This document shows positions 44,983 to 53,902 of a DNA stretch of 64,000 nucleotides, piece by piece. Made by a program: the position numbers and the translations under genes. This DNA is from Pseudomonadales bacterium (GTDB lineage: Bacteria; Pseudomonadota; Gammaproteobacteria; Pseudomonadales; Azotimanducaceae), in the NCBI GenBank assembly GCA_028285415.1, contig JANQPF010000009.1, forward strand, positions 868,001 through 932,000. Reading direction: 5' to 3'. Every line of letters begins with the position of its first letter. Within the stretch, counting starts at the first letter, position 1. Below the pieces are notes generated by a model, which had not been told where the DNA came from, made no database searches, and saw nothing but the letters and a program-made list of their open reading frames with translations.

Positions 44983-45831
44983 GTGGAAATCGCCGCTTTT
45001 TTCGATCCGGACACGTTCAGCTACAGCTACGTGGTTGCCGTAGGCGGTGAAGCCGCCATCATCGACCCGGTGCTCGACTACGACCCCGTCGCAGGACGCA
45101 CCACCACCCACAACGCAGATCGATTGATCAGCCATGCGCGCGCACACAATCTCAAGGTCCAATGGATCCTCGAGACACACGTGCATGCCGATCACCTGAC
45201 CGCCGCCCGGTATGTGCAGGAGACGCTCGGTGGAAGCACCGTCATTGGCGAACGCGTGACCGCCGTGCAGGACATCTTCGCCGGCGTCTTCAACGCAACG
45301 GACGTCGTCGCGAACGGCAGTCAGTTCGACCTGCTGGTTGCTGACGGCGCTGAGCTCGTTCTGGGTGATGGTGTCATCCGTGTCATGCACACGCCTGGTC
45401 ACACGCCTGCCTGCGTCACGTACGTGATCGAAGACGCGGCCTTTGTTGGCGACACCTTGTTCATGCCCGACTACGGCACGGCCCGCACGGACTTTCCAGG
45501 CGGCGACGCCGTGGCGCTTTTCGGTTCCATCCAGAAAATTCTGTCCCTGCCGGATGAAACGCGCCTTTTCATGTGTCACGACTATGGGTCTGCAACCCGC
45601 TCCGAGTATCAACACGAAACATCCGTTGCAGCTGAGCGGAACGACAACATTCATCTTGCAGGCGCCGCCGACGCGGCGGCGTTTGCCGAGTTTCGCGAAG
45701 CTCGTGACAAGGATCTTGCCGCGCCGCGCCTGCTCTACCCCGCCGTGCAATTCAACATGCGCGGCGGCAACTTTCCCCCGGCAGAGAGCAACGGCCAGGT
45801 GTATTTCAAAATCCCGGTAAAACGACACTGA
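44983..45831 (+). CDS. MBL-fold metallo-hydrolase (Blh/persulfide-dioxygenase-like)
   Basis: A 282-residue metallo-beta-lactamase fold protein. The metal motif HVHADH is at 66-71, followed by HTPGHTPACVTYV, VGDTLFMPDYGTARTDF and CHDYGSA. This pattern is that of ETHE1-like persulfide dioxygenases and of Blh in the bigR operon. GTG 44983 (GAGG 11 bases upstream) gives the canonical IAAFFDPDTFSYSYVV start; the ATG at 44911 lies in an AT-rich, hydrophobic-coding stretch and is less likely. The TauE transporter starts one base after its stop. Confidence 0.87.
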   Translation: MEIAAFFDPDTFSYSYVVAVGGEAAIIDPVLDYDPVAGRTTTHNADRLISHARAHNLKVQWILETHVHADHLTAARYVQETLGGSTVIGERVTAVQDIFAGVFNATDVVANGSQFDLLVADGAELVLGDGVIRVMHTPGHTPACVTYVIEDAAFVGDTLFMPDYGTARTDFPGGDAVALFGSIQKILSLPDETRLFMCHDYGSATRSEYQHETSVAAERNDNIHLAGAADAAAFAEFREARDKDLAAPRLLYPAVQFNMRGGNFPPAESNGQVYFKIPVKRH

Positions 45832-45832
45832 C

Positions 45833-46594
45833 ATGGTTGTGGTACTCGCATGGCCCGGCGCTCTGCTCATCGGCCTGAGCCTCGGTCTCCTGGGCTCAGG
45901 CGGCTCCATTCTGACCGTACCGGTACTCGTGTATCTTGCGGGACAGGAGGAGAAAGTTGCCATTGCCGGATCGCTCGCCATCGTCGGTATGATTGCGGCA
46001 GCAGCAGCCATCCCCTACGTGCGCGACAAGCTCGTCGACTGGCGTACCGCCGTGCTTTTCGGTGTGCCCGGTATGGCAGGCACGTACCTCGGCGCGTGGT
46101 CTTCGTCTTTCGTCAGCGGCACGGTGCAATTGGCGGTATTTGCACTGGTCATGCTGCTGGCGTCCTATTTCATGCTGCGACCGTTCGCGTGCGACACGCA
46201 GCCCAGCACCGGCTCCCGGAGCATGACGAGCGTAACGCTGGACGGACTCGTCGTGGGCATGATCACGGGCTTCGTCGGCGTTGGCGGCGGTTTCCTGGTG
46301 GTACCCGCGCTGGTCCTTCTGGGCGGATTGAGCATGCAGCGCGCCGTGGCAACCAGCCTCGTCATCATTGCCGCCAAGTCCCTCGCCGGTTTTTACAAGT
46401 ACCTGGACGTCCTGGACGCCGAGAACCTGGCGCTTGACTGGGGTGTGATCGGCATCATCACGGCCGTGGGCATCCTGGGCAGCTTCTTCGGCAGCCAGCT
46501 CGGCTGCCGCATACCACAAGACAAGCTCAAACGAGGGTTCGGCTACTTCCTGGTCATCATGGGCGCGGCCATATTCCTGCAAACCACCCTGTAG
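45833..46594 (+). CDS. TauE/SafE family sulfite/anion exporter
   Basis: A 253-residue membrane protein with about seven or eight helices and the repeated family motif: LSLGLLGSGGSILTVPVLVY and ITGFVGVGGGFLVVPALVLL. It ends KLKRGFGYFLVIMGAAIFLQ. Members export sulfite or small sulfonates. The gap from the MBL gene is one base, so both form one transcription unit whose theme is probably reactive-sulfur detoxification. Confidence 0.9.
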   Translation: MVVVLAWPGALLIGLSLGLLGSGGSILTVPVLVYLAGQEEKVAIAGSLAIVGMIAAAAAIPYVRDKLVDWRTAVLFGVPGMAGTYLGAWSSSFVSGTVQLAVFALVMLLASYFMLRPFACDTQPSTGSRSMTSVTLDGLVVGMITGFVGVGGGFLVVPALVLLGGLSMQRAVATSLVIIAAKSLAGFYKYLDVLDAENLALDWGVIGIITAVGILGSFFGSQLGCRIPQDKLKRGFGYFLVIMGAAIFLQTTL

Positions 46595-46653
46595 CCTGAC
46601 AACAAGATTGCCATTAGGCAGGTGTCTCTGCATGGGCGGGCTATGCTTAACAC

Positions 46654-47142
46654 ATGCGAAACCAAGGATTTACGCTGGTCGAGCTGGTGGTTGTCATTGT
46701 GCTCCTCGGCATCATCGCCGCGGTGGTGCTGCCCCGTTTTCTCGACGTGACCGATGATGCCCGGATTGCACACGCCCAGGCGTCAGCGGGCAGTTTTGCC
46801 ACCAGCATGGTGAACACGCGCGCCGCCTGGATCGCCAGTGGCGAGCCGGGCACGTTGGACCTCGATGGCAAAACCGTGACGTTCACCAACGGCTGGCCGC
46901 ATCCCGCCACGATGAGCAATGCCGCGTGCGCGGACTTGTGGGACACCGCGTTTCGCGGAGCGGAACCAGTACAACCCTATGTTGCGGGGGCCGCCGCACC
47001 CGCTTGGAGTACCCTGGGGTTTGGCATCAGCTGCCTGTTCATCTACCACGACGGTGAAATCTTTGCCGGCTCGAATCTCCTTCCGATCATCCTGTACCGA
47101 CCTCTGAACGGCTCGCCCGACGTGCTGCGCTTCTATATGTAA
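46654..47142 (+). CDS. Type IV pilin-like / MSHA-type prepilin
   Basis: A 162-residue class III signal protein: MRNQG|FTLVELVVVIVLLGII, with peptidase cut between Gly5 and Phe6 and Glu10 (position 5 of the mature protein). The rest has two cysteine-linked loops (AACADLWDTAFRG, GFGISCLFIYHDG) of MSHA-pilin type. No assembly genes are adjacent; it may be an isolated minor pilin. Confidence 0.85.
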   Translation: MRNQGFTLVELVVVIVLLGIIAAVVLPRFLDVTDDARIAHAQASAGSFATSMVNTRAAWIASGEPGTLDLDGKTVTFTNGWPHPATMSNAACADLWDTAFRGAEPVQPYVAGAAAPAWSTLGFGISCLFIYHDGEIFAGSNLLPIILYRPLNGSPDVLRFYM

Positions 47143-47148
47143 GGCTGC

Positions 47149-47763
47149 CTACAGCGGTTCCGCTGCTATGTGGTTGTCCTGCATCCAGCCCTGGCCGATG
47201 GCCTTCGTCGGGAGGTTGAGCCCCAGCTCCGGCACCTCCAGCGCGATCCAGGCGATGAACGAGTTGCTGTTCGGACCCGGCCACATCGTATACGTCTCGG
47301 CCCATGGGTAACTCGCTACCGCCTGCTGTATGGGCTCGATCAACGCCTGTGCGCGGGGTCCTTTGACCTCATGCAGCAGTATCGGTGGAGAACGAAACCA
47401 GGGGCGATCCGGCATGCCGGTAGTGATGCTGACCTTGCTCGTTTCGCGACGCCAGCCGATGACCTGATAACTGGTATAGGTCCGCGCGCCCTCGGCTTTC
47501 ACCGCAAGCCAGGTGTGGATGGCAAAGTTGCCACGAAAGCCCCACACGTCGGCGCCGTACACCTGCACCACTGCCTCAGTGTGCTGCTCCGGCAATGGTG
47601 CTACCGGCGGGCCCGCTGGCGTTGGCTCCAACGCCACAGAGACGCCCCAGCCGAGGCCGAAGATGGCGAGGATGAGCAACAGGGAATAGCGGAGCCAACG
47701 CACGGATAAAACAACCACAGCGACTTGAAACCCCATCGTATCGGCTTCGACAGACGCCACCAA
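47149..47763 (-). CDS. DUF3750 domain-containing protein
   Basis: A 204-residue protein with one hydrophobic N-terminal segment (LRYSLLLILAIFGLGWGVSV) and then the DUF3750 body: AVVQVYGADVWGFRGNFAIH, SYQVIGWRRETSKVSI, SYPWAETYTMWPGPNSNSF and AIGQGW. The family is unassigned; the anchor suggests the periplasmic face of the inner membrane. An ATG at MGFQV is a shorter start. Confidence 0.85.
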   Translation of the reverse strand: MVASVEADTMGFQVAVVVLSVRWLRYSLLLILAIFGLGWGVSVALEPTPAGPPVAPLPEQHTEAVVQVYGADVWGFRGNFAIHTWLAVKAEGARTYTSYQVIGWRRETSKVSITTGMPDRPWFRSPPILLHEVKGPRAQALIEPIQQAVASYPWAETYTMWPGPNSNSFIAWIALEVPELGLNLPTKAIGQGWMQDNHIAAEPL

Positions 47764-47828
47764 CTCCCTGTCCTACGTGGTTGTGCTGACTGGCAGCAGG
47801 CAGCTTCGAGTGGCAGGATCGCGCCACG

Positions 47829-48710
47829 ATGAACGATGCGCAACGTCAAGATCAGATCGGCAGGTTGCTGCGGAGCGCCACCCGCGCCTCGGTCAGCGTA
47901 TCCAGCGGGCTGGTCATCGCCAAGTTCTTCGCCTGGTGGACCACCGGCTCGGTCAGCGTGCTCGCTTCCCTGCTGGATTCCCTCATGGATACCGCCACGT
48001 CGCTCATCAACATGTTTGCGGTAAATTACTCCCTGAAGCCCCCGGATGCGGACCACCGCTTCGGTCACGGCAAAGCCGAGGCGGTCGCCGGGCTGGTGCA
48101 GGCCATCGCCATCACCGCCTCCGCCTGTTTTCTGCTCTACCAGGCCATCGGCCAGCTGCTGTCGCCGGCACCGCTGGCTAACCTGGGCCAGGGCCTGTGG
48201 ATTCTCGCATTGGCAATCGCCGCCACGCTCGCGCTTGTCGTTTTCCAACGCTACGTCATCAAACGTACGCGCTCGACGGCCATCCGCGCGGACTCGCTGC
48301 ACTATCAGGCTGATCTCCTGACCAATTCCGCGGTCATTGTCGCGCTTTATCTCAGCAACCTCGGCTGGGTGCAGGCGGACGGCTGGATTGGCGCCGGCAT
48401 CGGTGTTTACGTGCTGGTCAGCGCCATGCAGGTGGGCCACTCGGCCGTGCGCCTGCTGATGGACGAGGAGTTGCCTGACGCGGAACGCCGGCAGATCATC
48501 GACGCCGCTTCGCAGGTGGCAGAAGTGGTTGAGCTCCGCTCCTGGCGCTCGGGCCAGATTCCCGTCGTGCAGCTTGTGCTCGCGTTCCCCGGCGATACGC
48601 CGCTCGATCTCATCGACAGCCACGCCCGTGACGTCAAAGCGGAAATCCAGCAGATTGCGCCCGGTGCCGACGTTGCCGTCGAGCCGGTGCCGCAGGAAAA
48701 ACCTAGGTAA
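47829..48710 (+). CDS. Cation diffusion facilitator (FieF-like)
   Basis: A 293-residue metal/proton antiporter. Six helices include DSLMDTATSLINMFAV (site in TM2) and DSLHYQADLLTNSAVI (TM5 site), with the HRFGHGKAEAVAGL loop and a C-terminal ferredoxin-like domain. FieF transports Zn or Fe out of the cell; the site composition (Asp-x3-Asp and His-x3-Asp) suits Zn/Fe/Cd. Confidence 0.9.
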   Translation: MNDAQRQDQIGRLLRSATRASVSVSSGLVIAKFFAWWTTGSVSVLASLLDSLMDTATSLINMFAVNYSLKPPDADHRFGHGKAEAVAGLVQAIAITASACFLLYQAIGQLLSPAPLANLGQGLWILALAIAATLALVVFQRYVIKRTRSTAIRADSLHYQADLLTNSAVIVALYLSNLGWVQADGWIGAGIGVYVLVSAMQVGHSAVRLLMDEELPDAERRQIIDAASQVAEVVELRSWRSGQIPVVQLVLAFPGDTPLDLIDSHARDVKAEIQQIAPGADVAVEPVPQEKPR

Positions 48711-48778
48711 ATGTACGGATAGGTGTTGGCCACCGGCTAATTCAAGGTGAGCCCAACACAGCCCAGGAGAAGCCGACA

Positions 48779-49348
48779 ATGTCACGAAGGACACGATGGA
48801 TTCGCCGAAGCGGAGCAATGCTACTGGCGATTGCCGCGTCGTCAGCCGCCGCTGACGAGATGGTCGAGCGCGGTGAATACCTGACAAACATCCTCGGCTG
48901 CGGCGGCTGCCATACTGAGGGTGCACTGCTCGGTAATGCCCACGGCGAATGGCTGGCAGGCGCTAAAGTCGGCGTCGCGTACACGCCCGAAGAACAGGGT
49001 TCGCCTGGCGTGGTGTTTCCCGCAAACCTGACCGGCGACCTGGCGACCGGGCTGGGTGCCTGGCGCGCCGAAGACATCGTGCGCTTTCTGAAAACGGGGA
49101 TGGATCACTACGGCAGGACGGCCAATCCGGTCATGCCGTGGCCCAACTACGCCATGCTGGAGGAGGAGGACCTCAAAGCCATCGCAGCCTTTCTCAAGAC
49201 GCTTCCCGGAGTGCGTTACGAGATTCCCGAGGCGATCGCGCCGGGGGAAGCGCTGACGCACGCTTTCGTCAGGATCGGGGTTTATCTCTTCGTACCTGAA
49301 GAAGGCGAAGCCGCGGAGGCGCCCGGAGCCGGGGCAGCGGATGATTGA
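48779..49348 (+). CDS. Monoheme cytochrome c
   Basis: A 189-residue exported cytochrome with an arginine-rich signal peptide (RRTRWIRRSGAMLLAIAASS) and heme site CGGCH at 41-45. Distal ligand candidates are the Met residues of GMDHYGRTANPVMPWPNYAM. A family trait is the motif ANLTGDLATGLGAW, as in the subunit III-like cytochromes of alcohol dehydrogenases. It overlaps the UspA gene by eight bases. Confidence 0.87.
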   Translation: MSRRTRWIRRSGAMLLAIAASSAAADEMVERGEYLTNILGCGGCHTEGALLGNAHGEWLAGAKVGVAYTPEEQGSPGVVFPANLTGDLATGLGAWRAEDIVRFLKTGMDHYGRTANPVMPWPNYAMLEEEDLKAIAAFLKTLPGVRYEIPEAIAPGEALTHAFVRIGVYLFVPEEGEAAEAPGAGAADD

Positions 49349-49784
49349 ATATTCCACCGTTCTCGCGGCGGTCGATCTGACCGACGAGGCGCCGGAAGTC
49401 ATCGCAACGGCGCTGGCCGCCACGGGTGGCGGTGTCCTGCATGTCATGACGGTCATCCGACCCTTATCCCACGCCTACACCGGCCTCGAAGTTGCCGGAC
49501 TGGCCGCGGCAGCTTTGAATTTCGAAAGTAAAGCCGAGGCCAGCGCACGCAAGTCCCTCGCCGCCCTCTGCGACGATCACCGAATCAGCAACCCACAGCT
49601 GACAATCACCTTCGGCGTGCCCGCCCAGGAGATCAAGAAGCATGCCAGGGAGATAGGTGCGGATCTCATTGTCATGGGATCTCACGGCCGTCATGGGCTC
49701 GGCCTGCTGCTCGGTTCCACCGCCAACGGCGTTTTGCATGACGCACCCTGTGACGTGCTGACGGTGCGTATCCGCGAGTCCTGA
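49341..49784 (+). CDS. Universal stress protein (UspA family)
   Basis: A 147-residue Usp. The ATP-binding motif G-x2-G-x9-G-S is seen in GSHGRHGLGLLLGSTANGVL. N-terminal STVLAAVDLTDEAPE is the typical Asp-containing opening. Its start lies inside the end of the cytochrome gene, so the two are coupled. Confidence 0.88.
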   Translation: MIEYSTVLAAVDLTDEAPEVIATALAATGGGVLHVMTVIRPLSHAYTGLEVAGLAAAALNFESKAEASARKSLAALCDDHRISNPQLTITFGVPAQEIKKHAREIGADLIVMGSHGRHGLGLLLGSTANGVLHDAPCDVLTVRIRES

Positions 49785-49857
49785 CGCCAAGCCGCTCGGT
49801 GGAGTCCCATCCCGGGCTACGGTAGGCTGCACGCAGAATCAGAAGAAGCCGACCGCC

Positions 49858-51399
49858 ATGACCGATCCCGCAGCACAACCCCAGGGCGTTACCTATCGTT
49901 TCCTGACCGCCGTCGAAAAGCTTGGCAACCGCCTGCCGGATCCTGCGGTGCTTTTCCTCTATGCCATGTTCATCGTGTGGGCCGTTTCCTGGCTGCTGGC
50001 TGACTACGCGTTCACGGTACCTTCGCTGGATGGCGAACGTGAGCTTGCCGTACAGAATCAGCTCACCGGCACCAGTCTCGCGACCTTCCTTTCCAGCATG
50101 GTGAGCACGTTCACGGGCTTTGCGCCGCTGGGCGTTGTCCTTGTCGCCATGCTCGGCGTCGGCGTGGCAGAACAGACCGGATTCATCAACGCCGGTTTGA
50201 AGAGCCTGCTGTCGGTCACGCCCCAGCGTCTCCTCACACCGATGCTGCTCCTCGTTGCCATTGTCAGCCACACGGCCGCCGACGCCGGCTATGTGCTGGT
50301 GATTCCGCTCGGCGGGATCATCTTTTATGCCGCGGGCAGGCACCCGCTGGCGGGAATCGCGTGCGCGTTCGCGGGCGTATCCGGCGGCTTCAGCGCCAAC
50401 TTCATTCCCTCCGGCATCGATCCGCTCCTGCAGGGCTTCACCCAGCAGGCCGCACAAATCATCGATCCGGCGCGAGAAGTGAACCCGCTGTCCAACTGGG
50501 GATTTACGAGCGTGTCCTGCATCTTCGTCATTGCCGTCGGCTGGTACGTGACCGACAAGATCATCGAGCCGCGCCTGCAGGGTACAAAGCTCGACGGCGA
50601 AGATCTTGGCAGCTCCGAGATGGAGGCGCTGAAACCCGAGGAACGCCGGGGTCTGATCGCCGGGCTCACGGCAATGATCATCGGCATCGCGCTGCTCGTT
50701 GCGGCAGCTTATCCGGATGACTCGCCGCTGCGTTCCAGCACGGGAGAGCTGACCGCGTTCAGCGCACCGATCATGCAGTCCATCGTGCCGCTCATTTTCC
50801 TGCTGTTCATCATTCCGGGTGCCATCTACGGCTACGTTGCCGGCACCGTCCAGAATCATCGCGACATCATTGCCGGGATGACCCAGAGCATGCACACCAT
50901 GGCTTACTACCTGGTCATGATCTTTTTCTGCGCCCAGTTCACCTACGCCTTCGGCCAGTCGAATCTCGGTGCGCTCCTGGCCGTCGAAGGCGCAGACCTG
51001 CTGCAGCGCCTCGCTCTGCCCGGCAGCATCACGCTCTTCGGTATCATTCTCCTGACCGCTTTCGTGAACCTCCTGGTGGGTTCAGCGTCCGGCAAGTGGG
51101 CGCTGCTTGCGCCGGTGTTCGTGCCCATCCTGATGCAGGTGGGTTTGTCACCGGAGCTGACTCAGGCGGCGTACCGCGTTGGCGACTCATCGACCAACAT
51201 CATCACGCCGCTCATGCCGTATTTCCCGCTGGTGGTGGCTTACTGCCAGCGCTGGGTGACCGGCACGGGCATCGGCACCGTGACGGCATTGATGCTGCCT
51301 TTTTCAGCTGCGCTGCTGATTGGCTGGAGCCTGCTGCTCGTCGCCTACTGGGCCCTGGGAATACCACTCGGTCTTGCGGCCACCTACGTTTACCCCTGA
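49858..51399 (+). CDS. AbgT family transporter
   Basis: A 513-residue membrane protein with about 11-13 helices. Motifs: FLYAMFIVWAVSWLLA, SHTAADAGYVLVIPLGG, GVSGGFSANFIPSGIDPLLQ, VNLLVGSASGKWALLAPVFV and YRVGDSSTNIITPLMPYFPL, which match the AbgT re-entrant hairpins. The family moves p-aminobenzoyl-glutamate or sulfonamides, using the proton gradient. Confidence 0.93.
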   Translation: MTDPAAQPQGVTYRFLTAVEKLGNRLPDPAVLFLYAMFIVWAVSWLLADYAFTVPSLDGERELAVQNQLTGTSLATFLSSMVSTFTGFAPLGVVLVAMLGVGVAEQTGFINAGLKSLLSVTPQRLLTPMLLLVAIVSHTAADAGYVLVIPLGGIIFYAAGRHPLAGIACAFAGVSGGFSANFIPSGIDPLLQGFTQQAAQIIDPAREVNPLSNWGFTSVSCIFVIAVGWYVTDKIIEPRLQGTKLDGEDLGSSEMEALKPEERRGLIAGLTAMIIGIALLVAAAYPDDSPLRSSTGELTAFSAPIMQSIVPLIFLLFIIPGAIYGYVAGTVQNHRDIIAGMTQSMHTMAYYLVMIFFCAQFTYAFGQSNLGALLAVEGADLLQRLALPGSITLFGIILLTAFVNLLVGSASGKWALLAPVFVPILMQVGLSPELTQAAYRVGDSSTNIITPLMPYFPLVVAYCQRWVTGTGIGTVTALMLPFSAALLIGWSLLLVAYWALGIPLGLAATYVYP

Positions 51400-51407
51400 T
51401 GCAGACA

Positions 51408-51764
51408 TCATCCGGCTTCGAACACATCGAGTAACGCTTTCAGATCTTCGAAGCCGAACGGTTTCTGCAAAAATCCCAGGAGATTCGGCGCGTCCAGCGC
51501 GCCAACGGCGCCCGCGCCACTCATCAACACAATCTGCGCGGGGTGTTGCCGTGCAACCACATGATCGAGAACGTCATAGCCCGTGATGCCCGGCAGCGTG
51601 ACGTCGACCATACAGAGGTAGCGATCCACGTTGGCATCGAGATAAGCAACGGCGTCTTCGCCGCTGGCAACGCTGACACCGGCGTAGTCGTAGTAGCCCA
51701 ATACGCGCTCGACAACGCGCAGCATCTCCGCGTTGTCGTCGACAATGAGCACGGGTGCCGTCAC
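51408..51764 (-). CDS. Stand-alone response-regulator receiver
   Basis: A 118-residue CheY-like protein without output domain. Acidic pair Asp9/Asp10 (IVDDNAEM), acceptor Asp54 (CMVDVTLPG), Ser/Thr in VLMSGAGAVG and Lys in GFLQKPFGFEDL. Its start overlaps the stop of the histidine-box protein by four bases, so the two are made together. Confidence 0.9.
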   Translation of the reverse strand: MTAPVLIVDDNAEMLRVVERVLGYYDYAGVSVASGEDAVAYLDANVDRYLCMVDVTLPGITGYDVLDHVVARQHPAQIVLMSGAGAVGALDAPNLLGFLQKPFGFEDLKALLDVFEAG

Positions 51765-52258
51765 AGCGTCTGCCCCGAAAGATCGGGATCGAGTTGCTGC
51801 TCCAGACGCCTGAGCCCGGTCTCCACCTCGACCGTCACGCGCAGGAGCGCCTGCAGGGCACCGAGCGCCTCGTCATCCACCACACCGCCATCACGTTCGA
51901 TCAGGCGCAGGGCAAGCTCACCGTTGAGGCGCACGGCGGAGAGATCATTGCAAAGATCGTGAACTGTCCCCCGGCGAACACCCGACAATCCGAGGCCGGG
52001 TGGGACAGCTAAGTCTTCGAGCGGGATCAGCTGGCAAATCACCCCACCCGATTCCGGTCTAGCCACGAAGAGCGCACGCTCGGAGCTTGCCAGAGCCGTA
52101 AGCATGGTGCACCGGCGCCCGCCTGCGACCGCAGCCGCCACGGCGTCGCGATATTCGGGATCAACCGCTTCGAGCAATGCGGCAAGGGTCGTCGCTTCAG
52201 CGCCGGCCGGCACCTCGTTGCCGGCTCCATCCGCGAGGAAAAGCAGTGGCTCGCGCAT
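51761..52258 (-). CDS. Histidine-box protein lacking an ATPase domain (possible phosphotransfer protein)
   Basis: A 165-residue soluble protein I do not recognise as a named family. Residues 99-113, VHDLCNDLSAVRLNG, resemble the HDLNN-type H box of some histidine kinases, with candidate phospho-His at 100. A long helix pair follows (LALRLIERDGGVVDDEALGA, LQALLRVTVEVETGLRRLEQ). The first 85 residues are a short alpha/beta domain with no clear relatives. No ATPase domain is present, so it could act as a phosphotransferase or a pseudo-kinase scaffold between the NarL-type regulator and the receiver. Confidence 0.6.
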   Translation of the reverse strand: MREPLLFLADGAGNEVPAGAEATTLAALLEAVDPEYRDAVAAAVAGGRRCTMLTALASSERALFVARPESGGVICQLIPLEDLAVPPGLGLSGVRRGTVHDLCNDLSAVRLNGELALRLIERDGGVVDDEALGALQALLRVTVEVETGLRRLEQQLDPDLSGQTL

Positions 52259-52264
52259 AGCGGC

Positions 52265-52921
52265 TCAGTGATCTTCCTGGAGAAGATTGTTCAGACGCGC
52301 GTACGACGCAATTTCCTCGTTGGATGCCAGGTCGAGCTTGTCCAGAATTCGCTTGCGGTAGGTGCTGATGGTTTTGACGCTCAAATTGAGCTCTTTGGAA
52401 ATACCGGTGACGCTGCGACTCCGCGCGAGCATGAGCATGACCTCGTGCTCGCGAACCGACAACGCTTCATGCAGCGCCGTTGCGCTTTCGCCAAATGCCT
52501 GTTTGGTCATCATACGCATCAGATCGTCGCTGACGACGAGCTCACCCTCGTTGACCTTTTCGATGCCAGCAATCAGCCCGTCGAGCGAGGTGCTCTTGTG
52601 CAGATAACCCGTAGCGCCAAGGCGGATGAGCTTAATGGCGTATTCGTCTTCCTGGTGCGCGGACAGGACCAGCACCTTGATCTCCGGGTAGCGCTGCTTC
52701 AAACCGAGCAGCACATCGCCGCCTCCACGCCCCGGCAGCGACAGGTCGAGCACAACAACATCCGGGGTATGGCGAGACAGCGCCTCCCAGCATTCCGCGG
52801 AGTTGCGTGCCTCGGCAATCACTTTGATATTGGAGCCTGCCTGCAGGCTGTTCTTCAGCGCCTCACGGAGGATGTCGTGATCGTCAACCAGAACAACTGT
52901 TATTTCGCCGCCTGCAACCAT
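52265..52921 (-). CDS. NarL/FixJ-type response regulator
   Basis: A 218-residue regulator. The receiver has Asp13/Asp14, acceptor Asp59 (VVLDLSLPGRG), Ser in VLSAHQ and Lys in YLHKSTSLDGL. A LuxR-type HTH follows (LSVREHEVMLMLARSRSVTG, ISKELNLSVKTISTYRKRIL). It stands six bases upstream of the histidine-box gene, the first of the cluster. Confidence 0.92.
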   Translation of the reverse strand: MVAGGEITVVLVDDHDILREALKNSLQAGSNIKVIAEARNSAECWEALSRHTPDVVVLDLSLPGRGGGDVLLGLKQRYPEIKVLVLSAHQEDEYAIKLIRLGATGYLHKSTSLDGLIAGIEKVNEGELVVSDDLMRMMTKQAFGESATALHEALSVREHEVMLMLARSRSVTGISKELNLSVKTISTYRKRILDKLDLASNEEIASYARLNNLLQEDH

Positions 52922-53275
52922 GCCTTCGACTCACTCAAACCACTTACGCGACCTATCGTGCGATGATCGGGGTTCCTCGCTGACGCCTTCCAGAACCCGC
53001 GCAGTGCTGAAGGTGGCCAGCACCGCCGCGATTTACGTGTGGTTTCTTTCCCCGGATTTGTTGCCGGCCCCGTCCCCGATCGGGTCTAGCCGCAACGCAT
53101 CGTTTCTTCCCGTGCGTTCCCTTCGGCGCTCCGTGGTCGACTATGCACCGACCGCGCTCTTGTTGTTGCCGCCAGGAGGTGGAGGTAGAAACCTCTGGGT
53201 ACCCCGATCCACACCGTGAGCATGAGAAAGATCGGGATTGGAGACAACGGCGTGGCGCCATTTTATACAGAAGAT
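52922..53275. other. Non-coding interval (354 bases) upstream of the regulator cluster
   Basis: I see no convincing gene here. A ten-base palindrome CCCGATCGGG lies near 53077-53086, and GATCGGG recurs at 53230-53236 opposite CCCGATC at 53204-53210. A GAGGT-AGAA-ACCTC hairpin lies around 53180-53195. These could be regulatory or weak 3' structures of the orphan gene at 53276. Confidence 0.4.
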
Positions 53276-53902
53276 TTACATTGATACCAATCGCCCCTTG
53301 CGAGCCGCATCGACGAACCCCGGTGGTGGCGGAGCGCAAAGCTGCTGCCCGAGAATGCCACTCTGACTGACAAAGAGGTCAACGAGCTCTGGATCCAGCT
53401 CGTGATGAGCACGGGCGCAAACGAGATCCAGAGCAGCCAGGTGGTCAGCGATGACGGGGTTTTCCGGCATATTCGATGCCATGTTCGATGCATAGGTTTT
53501 CACGACGGCGGCAAGACGCGCGACCAGCGGAATGAGTTCACCCGCCGGGATTCGATTGGCGGCGCCATCCCAACGGCAGTTGCCAAAGCGCACGATCGTA
53601 CCGAGCACCGCTTCAAACGGCCTCGGGCGAACGGATAATTGCGCTCGGCGCGGCGTTGGGACGTTTGCTGCAGAGCCGCCGCAGAATCCCGCGCACACGG
53701 GAAACCAGAAGAGTTCCCGATACGACAAGCGTGTATTCAGATACCCCTGCTTAACCAGCGCGTCGCAGTAAATTTCACCCACGCGCCGGGCCATGAGCCG
53801 TGGCGCCGACATCGTCCGGGAGCGGTCGCCAAAGAGCGCCTCCAGATCTGCATGCCAGGCCGTTGCCTGATGTTCGTCCATATCCACAGATTGATTACCC
53901 AC
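53276..53902 (-). CDS. Hypothetical protein, 208 residues
   Basis: I do not recognise the family. The protein is soluble, with a GYLNTRLSYRELFWFPVCAG segment and a helical C-half (LVARLAAVVKTYASNMASNM, HLAALDLVCARAHHELDPEL). Three or four cysteines (in CAGFCGG and near the ends) might bind metal or form disulfides. GTG 53902 is the start of the open frame; ATG 53881 is the alternative. It lies between the regulator cluster and WS/DGAT and is isolated by gaps on both sides. An imperfect direct repeat covers its start. Confidence 0.6.
   Translation of the reverse strand: MGNQSVDMDEHQATAWHADLEALFGDRSRTMSAPRLMARRVGEIYCDALVKQGYLNTRLSYRELFWFPVCAGFCGGSAANVPTPRRAQLSVRPRPFEAVLGTIVRFGNCRWDGAANRIPAGELIPLVARLAAVVKTYASNMASNMPENPVIADHLAALDLVCARAHHELDPELVDLFVSQSGILGQQLCAPPPPGFVDAARKGRLVSM

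Noticed and set aside
47601-48926. 441-codon minus-strand open frame opposite the CDF transporter
   Set aside because: It lies antisense to a well-supported transporter and shows low-complexity, His/Arg-rich sequence.
52953-53339. Small minus-strand ORF in the gap upstream of the NarL-type gene
   Set aside because: No ribosome site, biased composition, and it overlaps the real orphan gene end.
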